From: an uncultured Eubacteriales bacterium
Lineage (GTDB): Bacteria; Bacillota; Clostridia; Oscillospirales; CAG-272
Assembly (NCBI GenBank): GCA_934373635.1
Contig: CAKROZ010000003.1
Span: forward strand, 62,001 to 126,000
Direction of reading: 5' to 3'
Length of the DNA: 64,000 nt
The translations under genes and the position numbers were made by a program. Under the pieces are notes generated by a model. It did not search any database. It worked only from the letters and a program-made list of their open reading frames with translations, and was not told where the DNA came from. Every line of letters begins with the position of its first letter. The stretch's first letter is position 1. This document shows positions 8,994 to 17,356 of this stretch, piece after piece.

Positions 8994-9022
8994 TTTACTT
9001 TCGCCGCGGAATGATATATAAT
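8994..9022 (+). promoter_or_regulatory. Promoter of galM
   Basis: TTTACT, 17-nt spacer, TATAAT (9017-9022), ending 28 nt upstream of the galM start. It is divergent from the kinase promoter. Confidence 0.7.
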
Positions 9023-9050
9023 AAAGGAAAACAACACTCGGAGGGCTCAC

Positions 9051-10052
9051 ATGAAAAAGGAACGCTTCGGTACGCTTCCCACGGGGGGCGCCGTGACCGC
9101 TTACACATTGCAAAACGAAGATGCCACGCTCCGCGTCATGACGCGGGGAGCGACGATCCTGAATTTCCGTGTCTACGGTCGTGAGATCATCGGCGGCTTC
9201 GACACGCTTGAGGACTACCTGCTCGACGGCTCACACCAAGGGGCTCTGATCGGTCGGGTGGCGAACCGCGTGGGGGGCGCCTGCTTTACCATGGACGGGA
9301 AGGACTATCATCTGCCGAAAAACGACGGTGAAAACTGCCTGCACAGCGGAGACGGCTTCGACCACAAAAACTTTGAGGTCCTGGAAGCCGACGAGCGTCA
9401 CGTCCGCCTCACCTATCACTCCGCGGACGGCGAAGAGGGCTTTCCCTCCGCGCTTGACGTAACGGTGGAATATCGTCTTGAGGGGACTTCCCTTCTGATC
9501 GATTATACCGCGACGCCCGACGGGTGCACGCCGATCGCGCTGACGAACCATTCTTATTTCGATCTCGACGGCTTCGGCGATACGATCGAGCATCATGTCG
9601 CGACGATCTATGCCGACCGCTATACCGAGGTGGACGAGACGCTGATCCCGAACGGGAACCGTCCGGAGGTGGCGGGCACCGCCTTTGACTTCCGCACGCC
9701 GCACGAGATCGGTGAACGCATCGGCGGAGATTTTATCGGCTACGACCACAACTTCATTCTCTCGCCGAAAACGAGCGAGGTGCTCTTCGGCAGGTCCCTC
9801 CCCTTGGCGGCAACCGTGCGTGGAAAGGATCTTTGCCTTTCTGTCTATACCGACCAACCCGGCGTCCAGTTCTACATCGGCAATTTCCTTGCGGGAAAGC
9901 CGGATTTCCGCGGCGGCGTGAAACGGTGCCTGCACGGCGCGTTCTGCCTCGAGACACAGACCGAGCCCGACTGCATCCGTCACGGAATCGGCTTCTACGA
10001 TAAAGGGGAGGTATACCGCCACACCACTGTATACCGCGTGACGAAGGCATGA
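9051..10052 (+). CDS. galM: Aldose 1-epimerase (mutarotase)
   Basis: Interconverts alpha and beta anomers of hexoses such as galactose and glucose in the cytosol. 333 residues, normal length. The conserved substrate-side histidines (HSGDGFDHKNFE; LTNHSYFDLDG) and the C-terminal catalytic glutamate region (CLETQTEPD) are visible. The ATG follows GGAGGG. Its stop overlaps the start of the next gene (ATGA), so the two are co-translated. No other galactose gene is nearby. Confidence 0.93.
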   Translation: MKKERFGTLPTGGAVTAYTLQNEDATLRVMTRGATILNFRVYGREIIGGFDTLEDYLLDGSHQGALIGRVANRVGGACFTMDGKDYHLPKNDGENCLHSGDGFDHKNFEVLEADERHVRLTYHSADGEEGFPSALDVTVEYRLEGTSLLIDYTATPDGCTPIALTNHSYFDLDGFGDTIEHHVATIYADRYTEVDETLIPNGNRPEVAGTAFDFRTPHEIGERIGGDFIGYDHNFILSPKTSEVLFGRSLPLAATVRGKDLCLSVYTDQPGVQFYIGNFLAGKPDFRGGVKRCLHGAFCLETQTEPDCIRHGIGFYDKGEVYRHTTVYRVTKA

Positions 10053-10795
10053 AGCTTCGGTTTACCGGTACCCTCTACGGAGACTGTACGGTAAAGAAAA
10101 AGACCTCCCGCGATTTCAGACGGCGTGCGTCTCTATTGATCGACGACCGTCTGCTCATCGACGCGACGGCGGAGCTTGCGGACTTTATCGACTTTTACGG
10201 CTTCCCCGAGCTCTGGCAGGACATCCGTGCCGTTCTGATCTCCTCTGCCGACCCGCGGCTCCTTTCTGCCGAAACGCTGTCCCGCCTTGCGCGCGGGCGG
10301 GAGATCACGGTCTACGCGCCGCCCGAGGCGGAGGAATTCTTTCCTCGGGAGGAAAATCTGCATTTTGTCCCCTTGCGCCCCTTTTCAATGACCGACGTGA
10401 TTGACTACAAGGTATTCGCCCTGCCGACGGACACGGTAGGCGAGTACAATTACGCCATTTGCCGTGACAGAGCGATCCTTTGTCTGCCGCAGGGCGGGAT
10501 CCTGCCCGCCTCGGTCCTGCGCGCGCTGAACGGCGTGGTTTTCGATCTCCTGATCGCAAACTGCCCTCTGCTCGACGCGCCGCCGACGGAGGAGATCTAC
10601 CGTCACGGCTCCCTTACGGTATGGAGGCTCATGCGTAACGTACTCACCGCGTCGGGCAATCTCGGCGAACGCTCCCGCTTCCTTCTGACCGCCCTGCCGA
10701 CGGACAAAAAGCGTTCGATCCACGACGAGATCTCCGCGCTTGCGGCGGAGGAAAAGATGACGGTCGCGTCGGACGGATATTTTCTTACCTTCTGA
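10049..10795 (+). CDS. Metallo-beta-lactamase-fold protein with degenerate metal site
   Basis: 248 residues. The N-terminus (MKLRFTGTLYGDC, then RRASLLIDDRLLIDATAE) matches the start of PhnP/YcbJ-like metallo-beta-lactamase hydrolases, which read 'F.GTG..DG' then 'R..SSLLID...LIDP'. Where the HxHxDH metal motif should follow, the sequence is LISSADPRLLS, so the zinc ligands are gone. The C-terminus retains an IHDEI...KMTVASDG stretch like the family end. It is translationally coupled to galM. Probably a non-catalytic or reassigned member; function unknown. Confidence 0.55.
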   Translation: MKLRFTGTLYGDCTVKKKTSRDFRRRASLLIDDRLLIDATAELADFIDFYGFPELWQDIRAVLISSADPRLLSAETLSRLARGREITVYAPPEAEEFFPREENLHFVPLRPFSMTDVIDYKVFALPTDTVGEYNYAICRDRAILCLPQGGILPASVLRALNGVVFDLLIANCPLLDAPPTEEIYRHGSLTVWRLMRNVLTASGNLGERSRFLLTALPTDKKRSIHDEISALAAEEKMTVASDGYFLTF

Positions 10796-10814
10796 CTTTT
10801 TTCCGTCACGGGGA

Positions 10815-10843
10815 TTGACAAGGCGCGTGTACCGTGGTATAAT
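10815..10843 (+). promoter_or_regulatory. Promoter P1 of the glnA operon
   Basis: Perfect TTGACA (10815-10820), 17-nt spacer, TATAAT (10838-10843). Transcription should start near 10850, leaving a leader of about 290 nt before glnA. Confidence 0.9.
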
Positions 10844-10849
10844 ATTTTC

Positions 10850-10919
10850 CGTTATGAGCAAAGGTGTTCATTTCGCACCGGGAGAATTCTCCCTATCGCG
10901 AAGGACGCCTTTTCTTTTT
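10850..10919 (+). promoter_or_regulatory. glnA leader: hexaloop hairpin competing with a terminator
   Basis: Two exclusive structures are visible. (1) A 6-bp hairpin with hexaloop AAAGGU (stems AUGAGC/GUUCAU, 10854-10871); A1 and G4 match the ANTAR-target loop rule. (2) A terminator with a 10-bp outer stem AAAGGUGUUC/GGACGCCUUU (10860-10869 with 10903-10912), inner stems UUCGC/GCGAA and GGGAG/CUCCC, and a UUUUCUUUUU tail. The loop and 3' arm of (1) are exactly the 5' arm of (2). A matching element precedes glnN. Between 10920 and 11140 I see only a second promoter. Confidence 0.7.
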
Positions 10920-11084
10920 GATTTACCGTGCATTTTCATTCTGCCACGATATTTCTTCTCGATATTCGATTTATTGTCAGGCAAGCAAAAAGGGTGAAAA
11001 AACGGTCGAAAGAAACGACAAAAAATCCCCTCGAAAAAAGCGCGGATTTGTTGAAAAAAAACAGTAGAAATCCGTCGCGTCTTG

Positions 11085-11093
11085 TGCTATAAT
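11085..11093 (+). promoter_or_regulatory. Possible second, extended -10 promoter for glnA
   Basis: TGCTATAAT carries a TGn extension plus a perfect -10 box, but has no convincing -35. It lies 47 nt before the glnA start and downstream of the attenuator, so it could give leader-independent basal expression. Confidence 0.4.
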
Positions 11094-11140
11094 AGGAAAG
11101 TATTGATAAAAACGAAGCCCTACCGAAAGGCGGAGAAGAC

Positions 11141-12349
11141 ATGGACTACACGAAAGATGAAATCGCGCAATACGTCACGGAACGCGACGTGAAGTTTATT
11201 CGCATGGCATTCTGCGACGTTTACGGAAAGCAAAAGAACATTTCGATCATGCCGAGCGAGCTTGAACGTGCCTTTACGGACGGGATCGCCGTCGACGCCT
11301 CCGCGATCGCGGGATTCGGCGGTTCGGTACGCTCCGACCTCTTTCTGCACCCCGACAGCTCGACGCTTTCCGTCCTTCCCTGGCGTCCCGAGCACGGCAG
11401 AGTTATCCGCATGTTCTGCAATGTGACGCATCCCGACGGGACGGGCTGTGCGTCGGACGCACGGGCACTTCTGATGCGTACCGCTAAGGAAGCACGGGAG
11501 GCCGGCTACGCCTTCTCCTTCGGGACGGAGATCGAATTCTATCTCTTCCGCCTCGACGAGGAAGGAGAACCGACGAAGATCCCTTACGACCGCGCGGGAT
11601 ATATGGACATTGCGCCCGAGGACAAGGGCGAAAACGTCAGGCGCGAGATCTGTCTGACGCTGGAACAAATGGGCATCACGCCCGAGAGCTCACATCATGA
11701 GGAGGGTCCCGGGCAAAACGAGATCGACTTCCGCTACGCCGACCCGACCACCGCGGCGGACAACGCCGTGACCTTCCGCGCCGTCGTCAACACGATCGCC
11801 GCGCGAAGCGGACTCTACGCCGACTTTTCCCCGAAGCCGCTGCCCGACACGGCAGGCAACGGGATGCACATCAATCTTTCCGTCAAAGCCGCGGACGGGA
11901 AGGATCACACCTCCGAGATGATCGCGGGAATTCTCGCCCACATCTCGGAAATGACGGCATTTCTCAACCCCTCGGAGGACTCCTACCTCCGTCTCGGCAA
12001 TCATAAGGCGCCGCGATATATCTCCTACTCCTCCGAAAACCGCTCTCAGCTGATCCGGATCCCCGCCGCGTCGGGAGAATTCTGCCGTCTCGAGCTCCGC
12101 TCCCCCGACCCGACCTGCAATCCGTACATTGCCCTGACGCTCCTCATCCGTGCGGCGATCGACGGAATCGGGCGTTCCCTCGTTCCTCCGCCGCCTGTCG
12201 AAGAAAATCTCTTTGACGCGCCCGCCGAGGTGCTCGCCGCCTATCGTTCCCTGCCCGCGACACCGACGGAAGCAAAGCGTGCGGCAAGGACAAGCGAATT
12301 CATCGCATCGGTGCTCCCGAAGGAGATCATCGACGCATACACCGAATAA
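11141..12349 (+). CDS. glnA: Glutamine synthetase type I, short form
   Basis: Makes glutamine from glutamate, ammonia and ATP. 402 residues, shorter than the usual 440-470. Conserved pieces are GTEIEFYLF, NEIDFRY, GNGMHINLS, ENRSQLIRIPA and CRLELRSPDP. Two deviations stand out: the usual GMHxHxS is GMHINLS, and the flap normally reading roughly G-x-E-A-P (the catalytic Glu327 of enteric enzymes) reads LGNHKAPRY, with Lys at the Glu place. There is no adenylylation-type C-terminus. First gene of a six-gene operon behind an attenuator. Activity should not be taken for granted, as a type III enzyme is encoded at 50.7-52.8 kb. Confidence 0.85.
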   Translation: MDYTKDEIAQYVTERDVKFIRMAFCDVYGKQKNISIMPSELERAFTDGIAVDASAIAGFGGSVRSDLFLHPDSSTLSVLPWRPEHGRVIRMFCNVTHPDGTGCASDARALLMRTAKEAREAGYAFSFGTEIEFYLFRLDEEGEPTKIPYDRAGYMDIAPEDKGENVRREICLTLEQMGITPESSHHEEGPGQNEIDFRYADPTTAADNAVTFRAVVNTIAARSGLYADFSPKPLPDTAGNGMHINLSVKAADGKDHTSEMIAGILAHISEMTAFLNPSEDSYLRLGNHKAPRYISYSSENRSQLIRIPAASGEFCRLELRSPDPTCNPYIALTLLIRAAIDGIGRSLVPPPPVEENLFDAPAEVLAAYRSLPATPTEAKRAARTSEFIASVLPKEIIDAYTE

Positions 12350-12379
12350 GAGCCGAACATCAAACGAAGGAGGAGAGGT

Positions 12380-12964
12380 ATGGACATTCCCGCGCATCTT
12401 TACAGTGCACTGCTCGTGTCCCCTGTCGGAAAGCTCTCCGCCTCGCTCTCCGCACTCCTGTCGGAGCTCGGCTTTTCTCCCGTCCTGACGGAACAGAGCG
12501 CCGTCGGCGCCCGACAACGAGTCACCGAGGCGGGATATGACATCGTTGTGATCAACACGCCCCTACCCGACGAGTTCGGCACACGTCTCGCGCTTGACCT
12601 TGTGGAAGACAGCACGGTCTGCGTCCTGTTGCTCGTCAAAGAAGAGCATTATTCCGACATCGAAGCCCGTGTCTCTCCCTACGGTGTTCTGACCCTGCCG
12701 AAGCCGACTTCCGCCGCCGCGGTATCGCAGGCGCTTGCCCTTTTGCGGGCTACGAGAGAACGGCTCCGCCGCTTTGAACAAAAGAATGCGACCATCGAAG
12801 AAAAAATGCAGGAGATCCGTCTCGTGAACCGAGCAAAATGGCTCCTGATCGAAAACCTGAAAATGACGGAAGCCGAGGCGCACCGCTACATTGAAAAAAC
12901 GGCGATGGATCGCTGTGTCTCGCGCCGCGAGATCGCGCAATCCGTCATCAAGACCTACCATTGA
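12380..12964 (+). CDS. ANTAR-domain RNA-binding antiterminator with pseudo-receiver
   Basis: 194 residues. The N-terminal half has the receiver fold, but the phospho-acceptor position is Asn59 (YDIVVINTPLPDE), and the acidic pair after strand 1 is missing (ALLVSPVGK). The KP of the last strand is kept, so it is probably not phosphorylated. A coiled-coil linker (about 120-145) leads to a C-terminal ANTAR three-helix domain (VNRAKWLLIENLKMTEAEAHRYI, with AMDRCVSRREIAQSVI). ANTAR proteins bind hexaloop hairpins and prevent termination. It starts 30 nt after glnA. Regulators of this type beside glnA are known in Clostridium (NitR-like). Likely targets here are the glnA and glnN leaders. Confidence 0.88.
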   Translation: MDIPAHLYSALLVSPVGKLSASLSALLSELGFSPVLTEQSAVGARQRVTEAGYDIVVINTPLPDEFGTRLALDLVEDSTVCVLLLVKEEHYSDIEARVSPYGVLTLPKPTSAAAVSQALALLRATRERLRRFEQKNATIEEKMQEIRLVNRAKWLLIENLKMTEAEAHRYIEKTAMDRCVSRREIAQSVIKTYH

Positions 12965-13009
12965 TCCCAAAACGTATTTTAGAGCTTGCAGAAAGGCTGG
13001 AAATATTTT

Positions 13010-14611
13010 ATGAAGAAGTACATTTTTGTCACGGGCGGTGTGGTTTCCGGACTCGGAAAAGGCATTACCGCCGCTTCGCTCGGCAGACTGCTCAAGGCGA
13101 GAGGTCTGAAGGTCGCCGCGCAGAAGCTCGACCCCTACATCAACGTAGACCCCGGTACCATGAGTCCGTATCAACACGGCGAGGTGTACGTGACGGAGGA
13201 CGGTGCGGAGACCGACCTCGACCTCGGTCACTACGAGCGCTTCATCGACGAGGATCTGAACAAATACTCCAATCTGACCACGGGTAAGGTGTATTGGAAC
13301 GTACTGAACAAGGAGCGTCGGGGCGAATACCTCGGTTCCACGGTACAGGTCATCCCCCACATCACGAACGAGATCAAGGATTTTGTTTACCGTGTCGGAA
13401 AGAAGACGGACGCGGATGTCGTGATCACCGAGATCGGCGGTACCATCGGCGACATCGAATCCCAGCCCTTCCTCGAGGCGGCAAGACAGATCTCGCTCGA
13501 GGTCGGACGTGAAAACAGTCTCTTCATTCATGTGACGCTCGTTCCCTTTCTGCACGGCTCGGACGAGCATAAGTCCAAACCGACGCAGCACTCGGTCAAG
13601 GAGCTGCAAGGAATGGGCATCAACCCGAACATCATCGTTCTCCGCTGTGACGAACCGCTCGAGGACGCCATCTTCAAGAAAATTTCTCTCTTCTGCAACG
13701 TAAAGCTCGACTGTGTGATCGAGAACATGACGATTCCCTGCCTTTACGAGGCGCCTCTCATGCTCGAGCGCTCGAATTTCTCCTCCGTCGTCTGCCGCGA
13801 GCTCGGCATCGAGGCACCCGCCCCGAAGCTCGCCGAATGGACCTCCATGGTCGAACGGATCAAGAATTCGACGGCAGAAGTGACGATCGGACTTGTCGGA
13901 AAATACGTTCAGCTTCACGACGCCTATCTTTCGGTGGCGGAGGCGCTCCGCCATGCGGGCTATGCGCTCGGTGCAAAGGTAAATATCCGTTGGATCGACT
14001 CGGAGACGCTGAACCGCGAGACCTATCAGGCGGAGCTCTCCACGCTCGACGGCATTATCGTGCCCGGTGGCTTCGGCGGGCGCGGCATTGAAGGAATGAT
14101 CCTCGCGGCAAAGTATGCGAGGGAGACCGGAACGCCGTATTTCGGCATTTGTCTCGGTATGCAGATCTCGGTCATCGAATTCGCACGGAATGTACTCGGG
14201 ATCCGTGACGCGAATTCGGGTGAATTTGACGAGCAGTGTGCGCACAAGGTCATCAACTTCATGCCCGGTCAGAGTGACGACGTAGACAAGGGCGGTACAC
14301 TGCGTCTCGGCGCCTACCCTTGCGCAATCAAGGAAGGCACCACGATGGCGCGTTGCTACGGGGCGCATGAGATCTCCGAGCGTCACCGTCACCGCTACGA
14401 ATTCAACAATGAGTACCGTGAGGCGATGGAGAATGCGGGACTGACGCTCTCGGGTCTTTCTCCCGACGGCAGACTCGTGGAAACGGTGGAGCTGTCCGAT
14501 CGTCCCTTCTTTGTCGGTGTACAGTATCACCCCGAATTCAAGTCGCGTCCGAACCGTCCGCATCCCCTGTTCCGCGGATTTGTCGACGCATCTCTGAAAA
14601 ATCGCAAATAA
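13010..14611 (+). CDS. pyrG: CTP synthase
   Basis: Converts UTP to CTP using ATP and glutamine amide nitrogen. 533 residues, full length. The N-terminal synthetase domain begins with GGVVSGLGKGITAASLG. The C-terminal glutamine amidotransferase carries the nucleophile motif GICLGMQ and the His-Glu pair QYHPEFKSRP. The start at 13010 follows a GAAAGG site and gives the canonical MKKYIFVTGG N-terminus; an upstream in-frame start at 12986 adds eight non-conserved residues. It sits 45 nt after the ANTAR gene in the same operon. Confidence 0.97.
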   Translation: MKKYIFVTGGVVSGLGKGITAASLGRLLKARGLKVAAQKLDPYINVDPGTMSPYQHGEVYVTEDGAETDLDLGHYERFIDEDLNKYSNLTTGKVYWNVLNKERRGEYLGSTVQVIPHITNEIKDFVYRVGKKTDADVVITEIGGTIGDIESQPFLEAARQISLEVGRENSLFIHVTLVPFLHGSDEHKSKPTQHSVKELQGMGINPNIIVLRCDEPLEDAIFKKISLFCNVKLDCVIENMTIPCLYEAPLMLERSNFSSVVCRELGIEAPAPKLAEWTSMVERIKNSTAEVTIGLVGKYVQLHDAYLSVAEALRHAGYALGAKVNIRWIDSETLNRETYQAELSTLDGIIVPGGFGGRGIEGMILAAKYARETGTPYFGICLGMQISVIEFARNVLGIRDANSGEFDEQCAHKVINFMPGQSDDVDKGGTLRLGAYPCAIKEGTTMARCYGAHEISERHRHRYEFNNEYREAMENAGLTLSGLSPDGRLVETVELSDRPFFVGVQYHPEFKSRPNRPHPLFRGFVDASLKNRK

Positions 14612-14624
14612 GGAAGGTTCTCTT

Positions 14625-16058
14625 ATGCACGATACCTACGAAAATCCGCTCTGCCGACGCTACGCGAGCCGCGAGATGCAAGAGATCTTCTCGGACGACA
14701 GAAAATTTTCGACGTGGCGAAAGCTCTGGGTCGCGCTCGCGGAAGCCGAGCAGGAGCTCGGTCTCCCCGTGACGGACGAGCAGCTCGACGAAATGCGCGC
14801 GCATATTTACGATATTGACTATGACACCGCCGCGAAGCGGGAGGCAGAGGTACGCCACGACGTCATGGCGCATATCTACACCTACGGTCTCGCCTGCCCG
14901 ACGGCAAAGCCCATCATTCATCTCGGGGCAACGAGCTGTTACGTCGGAGACAATACCGATGTCATTTTAGCACGCGACGCTCTGCTTCTCATCCGAAAAA
15001 GACTCCTTTCGGCGATCAACGCGCTGTGCGTGCTTGCCGACACCTACAAGGACACGCCGACGCTTGCCTACACGCATTTTCAGGCGGCGCAACCGACAAC
15101 CTTCGGCAAGCGTGTGACGCTCTGGATTCAGGATCTTGTCATGGATCTCGAGCATCTCGATTTTGTCAAGGATCATCTGAAGCTTCTCGGTTGTCGCGGC
15201 ACGACGGGAACGGGCGCGAGCTTTCTCGAGCTCTTCGGCGGTGATGCCGAAAAGGTGGAAGCGCTCGAAAAGAAGATCACCGAAAAACTCGGCTTCTCCG
15301 CCGCCTACGATGTCAGCGGACAGACCTATACGAGAAAGGCGGATTATTTCGTTCTCTCGGTGCTCTCGGGCATTGCGCAGAGCGCATGGAAGTTCTCGGG
15401 CGATATCCGACTTCTCTCCCACCTCAAGGAGGTGGACGAGCCTTTCGAGGCGGGGCAGGTCGGCTCCTCCGCCATGGCATACAAACGCAACCCGATGCGC
15501 AGCGAACGGATCTCCTCCCTTGCCCGCTTCGTCGTTGCCGAAGCCGTAAATCCCGCGATTACCGCCGGGGTGCAATGGCTCGAGCGGACGCTCGACGATT
15601 CGGCAAACCGCCGCATCACCATTCCCGAGGCGTTTTTGGCAACGGACGGAATTCTGACGCTGTATACCAACATTGCAAAAGGGATGCGCGTCTATCCGAA
15701 GGGAATGGAAAAGCATCTTGCCGAAGAGCTTCCCTTCATGGCAACCGAAAACATCTTAATGTTCTGTGTCAAGCGCGGCGGAGACCGCCAGACGCTTCAT
15801 GAAGCGATCCGAAAACATTCGGTCGCCGCGGGACTTGCCGTCAAGGAAGAGGGCGCGGACAACGATCTTCTCGACAGAATCGCCGCCGACCCGACTTTCG
15901 GTCTTACACGCGACGAGATTGATCGGATCCTCGCCGAATGTGACCTGACGGGTCTCGCGAAGCGGCAGACCTCGGAATACCTCGGAAAAATCCGTCGACT
16001 GCTCGAAGAAAACAAATCCGCATTTGACCCTGCCGCCACGGCAGAGGTCAATGTATAA
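14625..16058 (+). CDS. purB: Adenylosuccinate lyase
   Basis: Cleaves SAICAR to AICAR and adenylosuccinate to AMP, each time releasing fumarate. 477 residues with the family signature SSAMAYKRNPMRSER and the substrate-loop residues TGTGASFLELF. Only 13 nt separate it from pyrG and 17 nt from purA, so the genes are clearly co-transcribed. PurB and PurA together make AMP from IMP. Confidence 0.97.
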   Translation: MHDTYENPLCRRYASREMQEIFSDDRKFSTWRKLWVALAEAEQELGLPVTDEQLDEMRAHIYDIDYDTAAKREAEVRHDVMAHIYTYGLACPTAKPIIHLGATSCYVGDNTDVILARDALLLIRKRLLSAINALCVLADTYKDTPTLAYTHFQAAQPTTFGKRVTLWIQDLVMDLEHLDFVKDHLKLLGCRGTTGTGASFLELFGGDAEKVEALEKKITEKLGFSAAYDVSGQTYTRKADYFVLSVLSGIAQSAWKFSGDIRLLSHLKEVDEPFEAGQVGSSAMAYKRNPMRSERISSLARFVVAEAVNPAITAGVQWLERTLDDSANRRITIPEAFLATDGILTLYTNIAKGMRVYPKGMEKHLAEELPFMATENILMFCVKRGGDRQTLHEAIRKHSVAAGLAVKEEGADNDLLDRIAADPTFGLTRDEIDRILAECDLTGLAKRQTSEYLGKIRRLLEENKSAFDPAATAEVNV

Positions 16059-16075
16059 AAGAAAGGAACCGTAAC

Positions 16076-17344
16076 ATGCTTACATCCATCGTCGGTATCA
16101 ACTGGGGGGACGAAGGAAAGGGGCGCATGGTCGACCTGCTCTCCTCCGACTACGACATCATCTGCCGCTATCAAGGCGGCAACAACGCGGGACACACCGT
16201 CGTCAATGAAAAGGGCAAATTCATTCTGAATCTTCTCCCCTCGGGAATCCTGCGGGAGACGACCGTCAACGTGATGGGCAACGGCATGGTCATCGACCTC
16301 GAGCATCTCGTCGGCGAGATCGGCAAGCTGACCGAAAAAGGCATCCGCGTGACGCCCGAAAACCTGAAGATCAGCGACAAGGCGATCATCTGCCTTCCCT
16401 ACCACAAGCTTCAGGACATTATGGAAGAGGAACGGCTCGCGGACAAGAAGTTCGGTTCCACGCGCCGCGGCATCGCTCCCGTCTACGCCGACAAGTACAT
16501 GAAGAAGGGCCTGCGGATGGGCGACCTCTTCGACTTTGCGACACTGGAAGAAAAGGTGCGCGATATCGTCGAGTGGAAAAACATTACGGTCACGGGTTAC
16601 GGTCACGCGCCGATTGATGCCGAAGAAATCATAAATTGGCTGAAAAAGTACGGCAGTATTCTTCTTCCCTATGTGACGGACGTATCGGGCTACCTTTACG
16701 ACGCATGGAAAGGCAAGAAGAATATCATGTTCGAGGCGCAGCTCGGTGCGCTCCGCGACATTGATTTCGGCATTTATCCCTACACCTCCTCTTCCACTAC
16801 GCTGGCGGCTTACGCGCCCATCGGCGCGGGGATCCCCGGAGTGCCCGTCACCGATGTGGTGGGCATTATGAAAGCATACTCCACCTGCGTCGGCGAGGGT
16901 CCCTTCACGGCGGAAATGTTCGGCGAAGAGGCGGAGCGCCTGCGCGAGGCGGGCGGCGAATACGGAGCGGCAACGGGCAGACCGAGAAGAGTCGGTCCCT
17001 TCGATGTTCCCGCATCCCGTTACGGCACACGCGTTCAGGGCGCGACCCGCATTGCTCTGACGAAGCTGGACGTTCTCTCCTATATGAAGAAGATCCCCGT
17101 CTGCGTCGCTTACGAGATCGACGGAGAAAGAACCACGGAGTTCCCGACCGGTGAGCGCCTGAAGAGAGCGAAGCCCGTGATCGAGTATCTCGAGGGCTTC
17201 GGCGATGTTTCGCACTGCCGCACCTATGAATCTCTTCCCGAGGCGGCAAAGCAATACATCCTCTATCTCGAGGCGGCGGTCGGCTGCTATATCGAATACG
17301 TCTCGGTGGGCGCCGAGCGCGACGAATACATCAGAATCAATTGA
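16076..17344 (+). CDS. purA: Adenylosuccinate synthetase
   Basis: Condenses IMP and aspartate with GTP to adenylosuccinate, the first committed step to AMP. 422 residues, full length. Visible motifs are GINWGDEGKGRMVD (phosphate loop and catalytic Asp) and QGGNNAGHTVV (catalytic His). In the operon it lies between purB and guaA. Confidence 0.97.
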   Translation: MLTSIVGINWGDEGKGRMVDLLSSDYDIICRYQGGNNAGHTVVNEKGKFILNLLPSGILRETTVNVMGNGMVIDLEHLVGEIGKLTEKGIRVTPENLKISDKAIICLPYHKLQDIMEEERLADKKFGSTRRGIAPVYADKYMKKGLRMGDLFDFATLEEKVRDIVEWKNITVTGYGHAPIDAEEIINWLKKYGSILLPYVTDVSGYLYDAWKGKKNIMFEAQLGALRDIDFGIYPYTSSSTTLAAYAPIGAGIPGVPVTDVVGIMKAYSTCVGEGPFTAEMFGEEAERLREAGGEYGAATGRPRRVGPFDVPASRYGTRVQGATRIALTKLDVLSYMKKIPVCVAYEIDGERTTEFPTGERLKRAKPVIEYLEGFGDVSHCRTYESLPEAAKQYILYLEAAVGCYIEYVSVGAERDEYIRIN

Positions 17345-17356
17345 CGGAGGCGATCT

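Noticed and set aside
10850..10919. Glutamine riboswitch (glnA RNA) in the glnA leader
   Set aside because: GUUCA and GAAGGACGC recall the known motif, but the conserved GGAAGUAGG segment is missing and the simplest structure is a terminator overlapped by a hexaloop hairpin. Kept only as an alternative; a covariance-model search would decide.
12563..14563. 666-codon open frame on the minus strand opposite pyrG
   Set aside because: Antisense of CTP synthase; no family resemblance.
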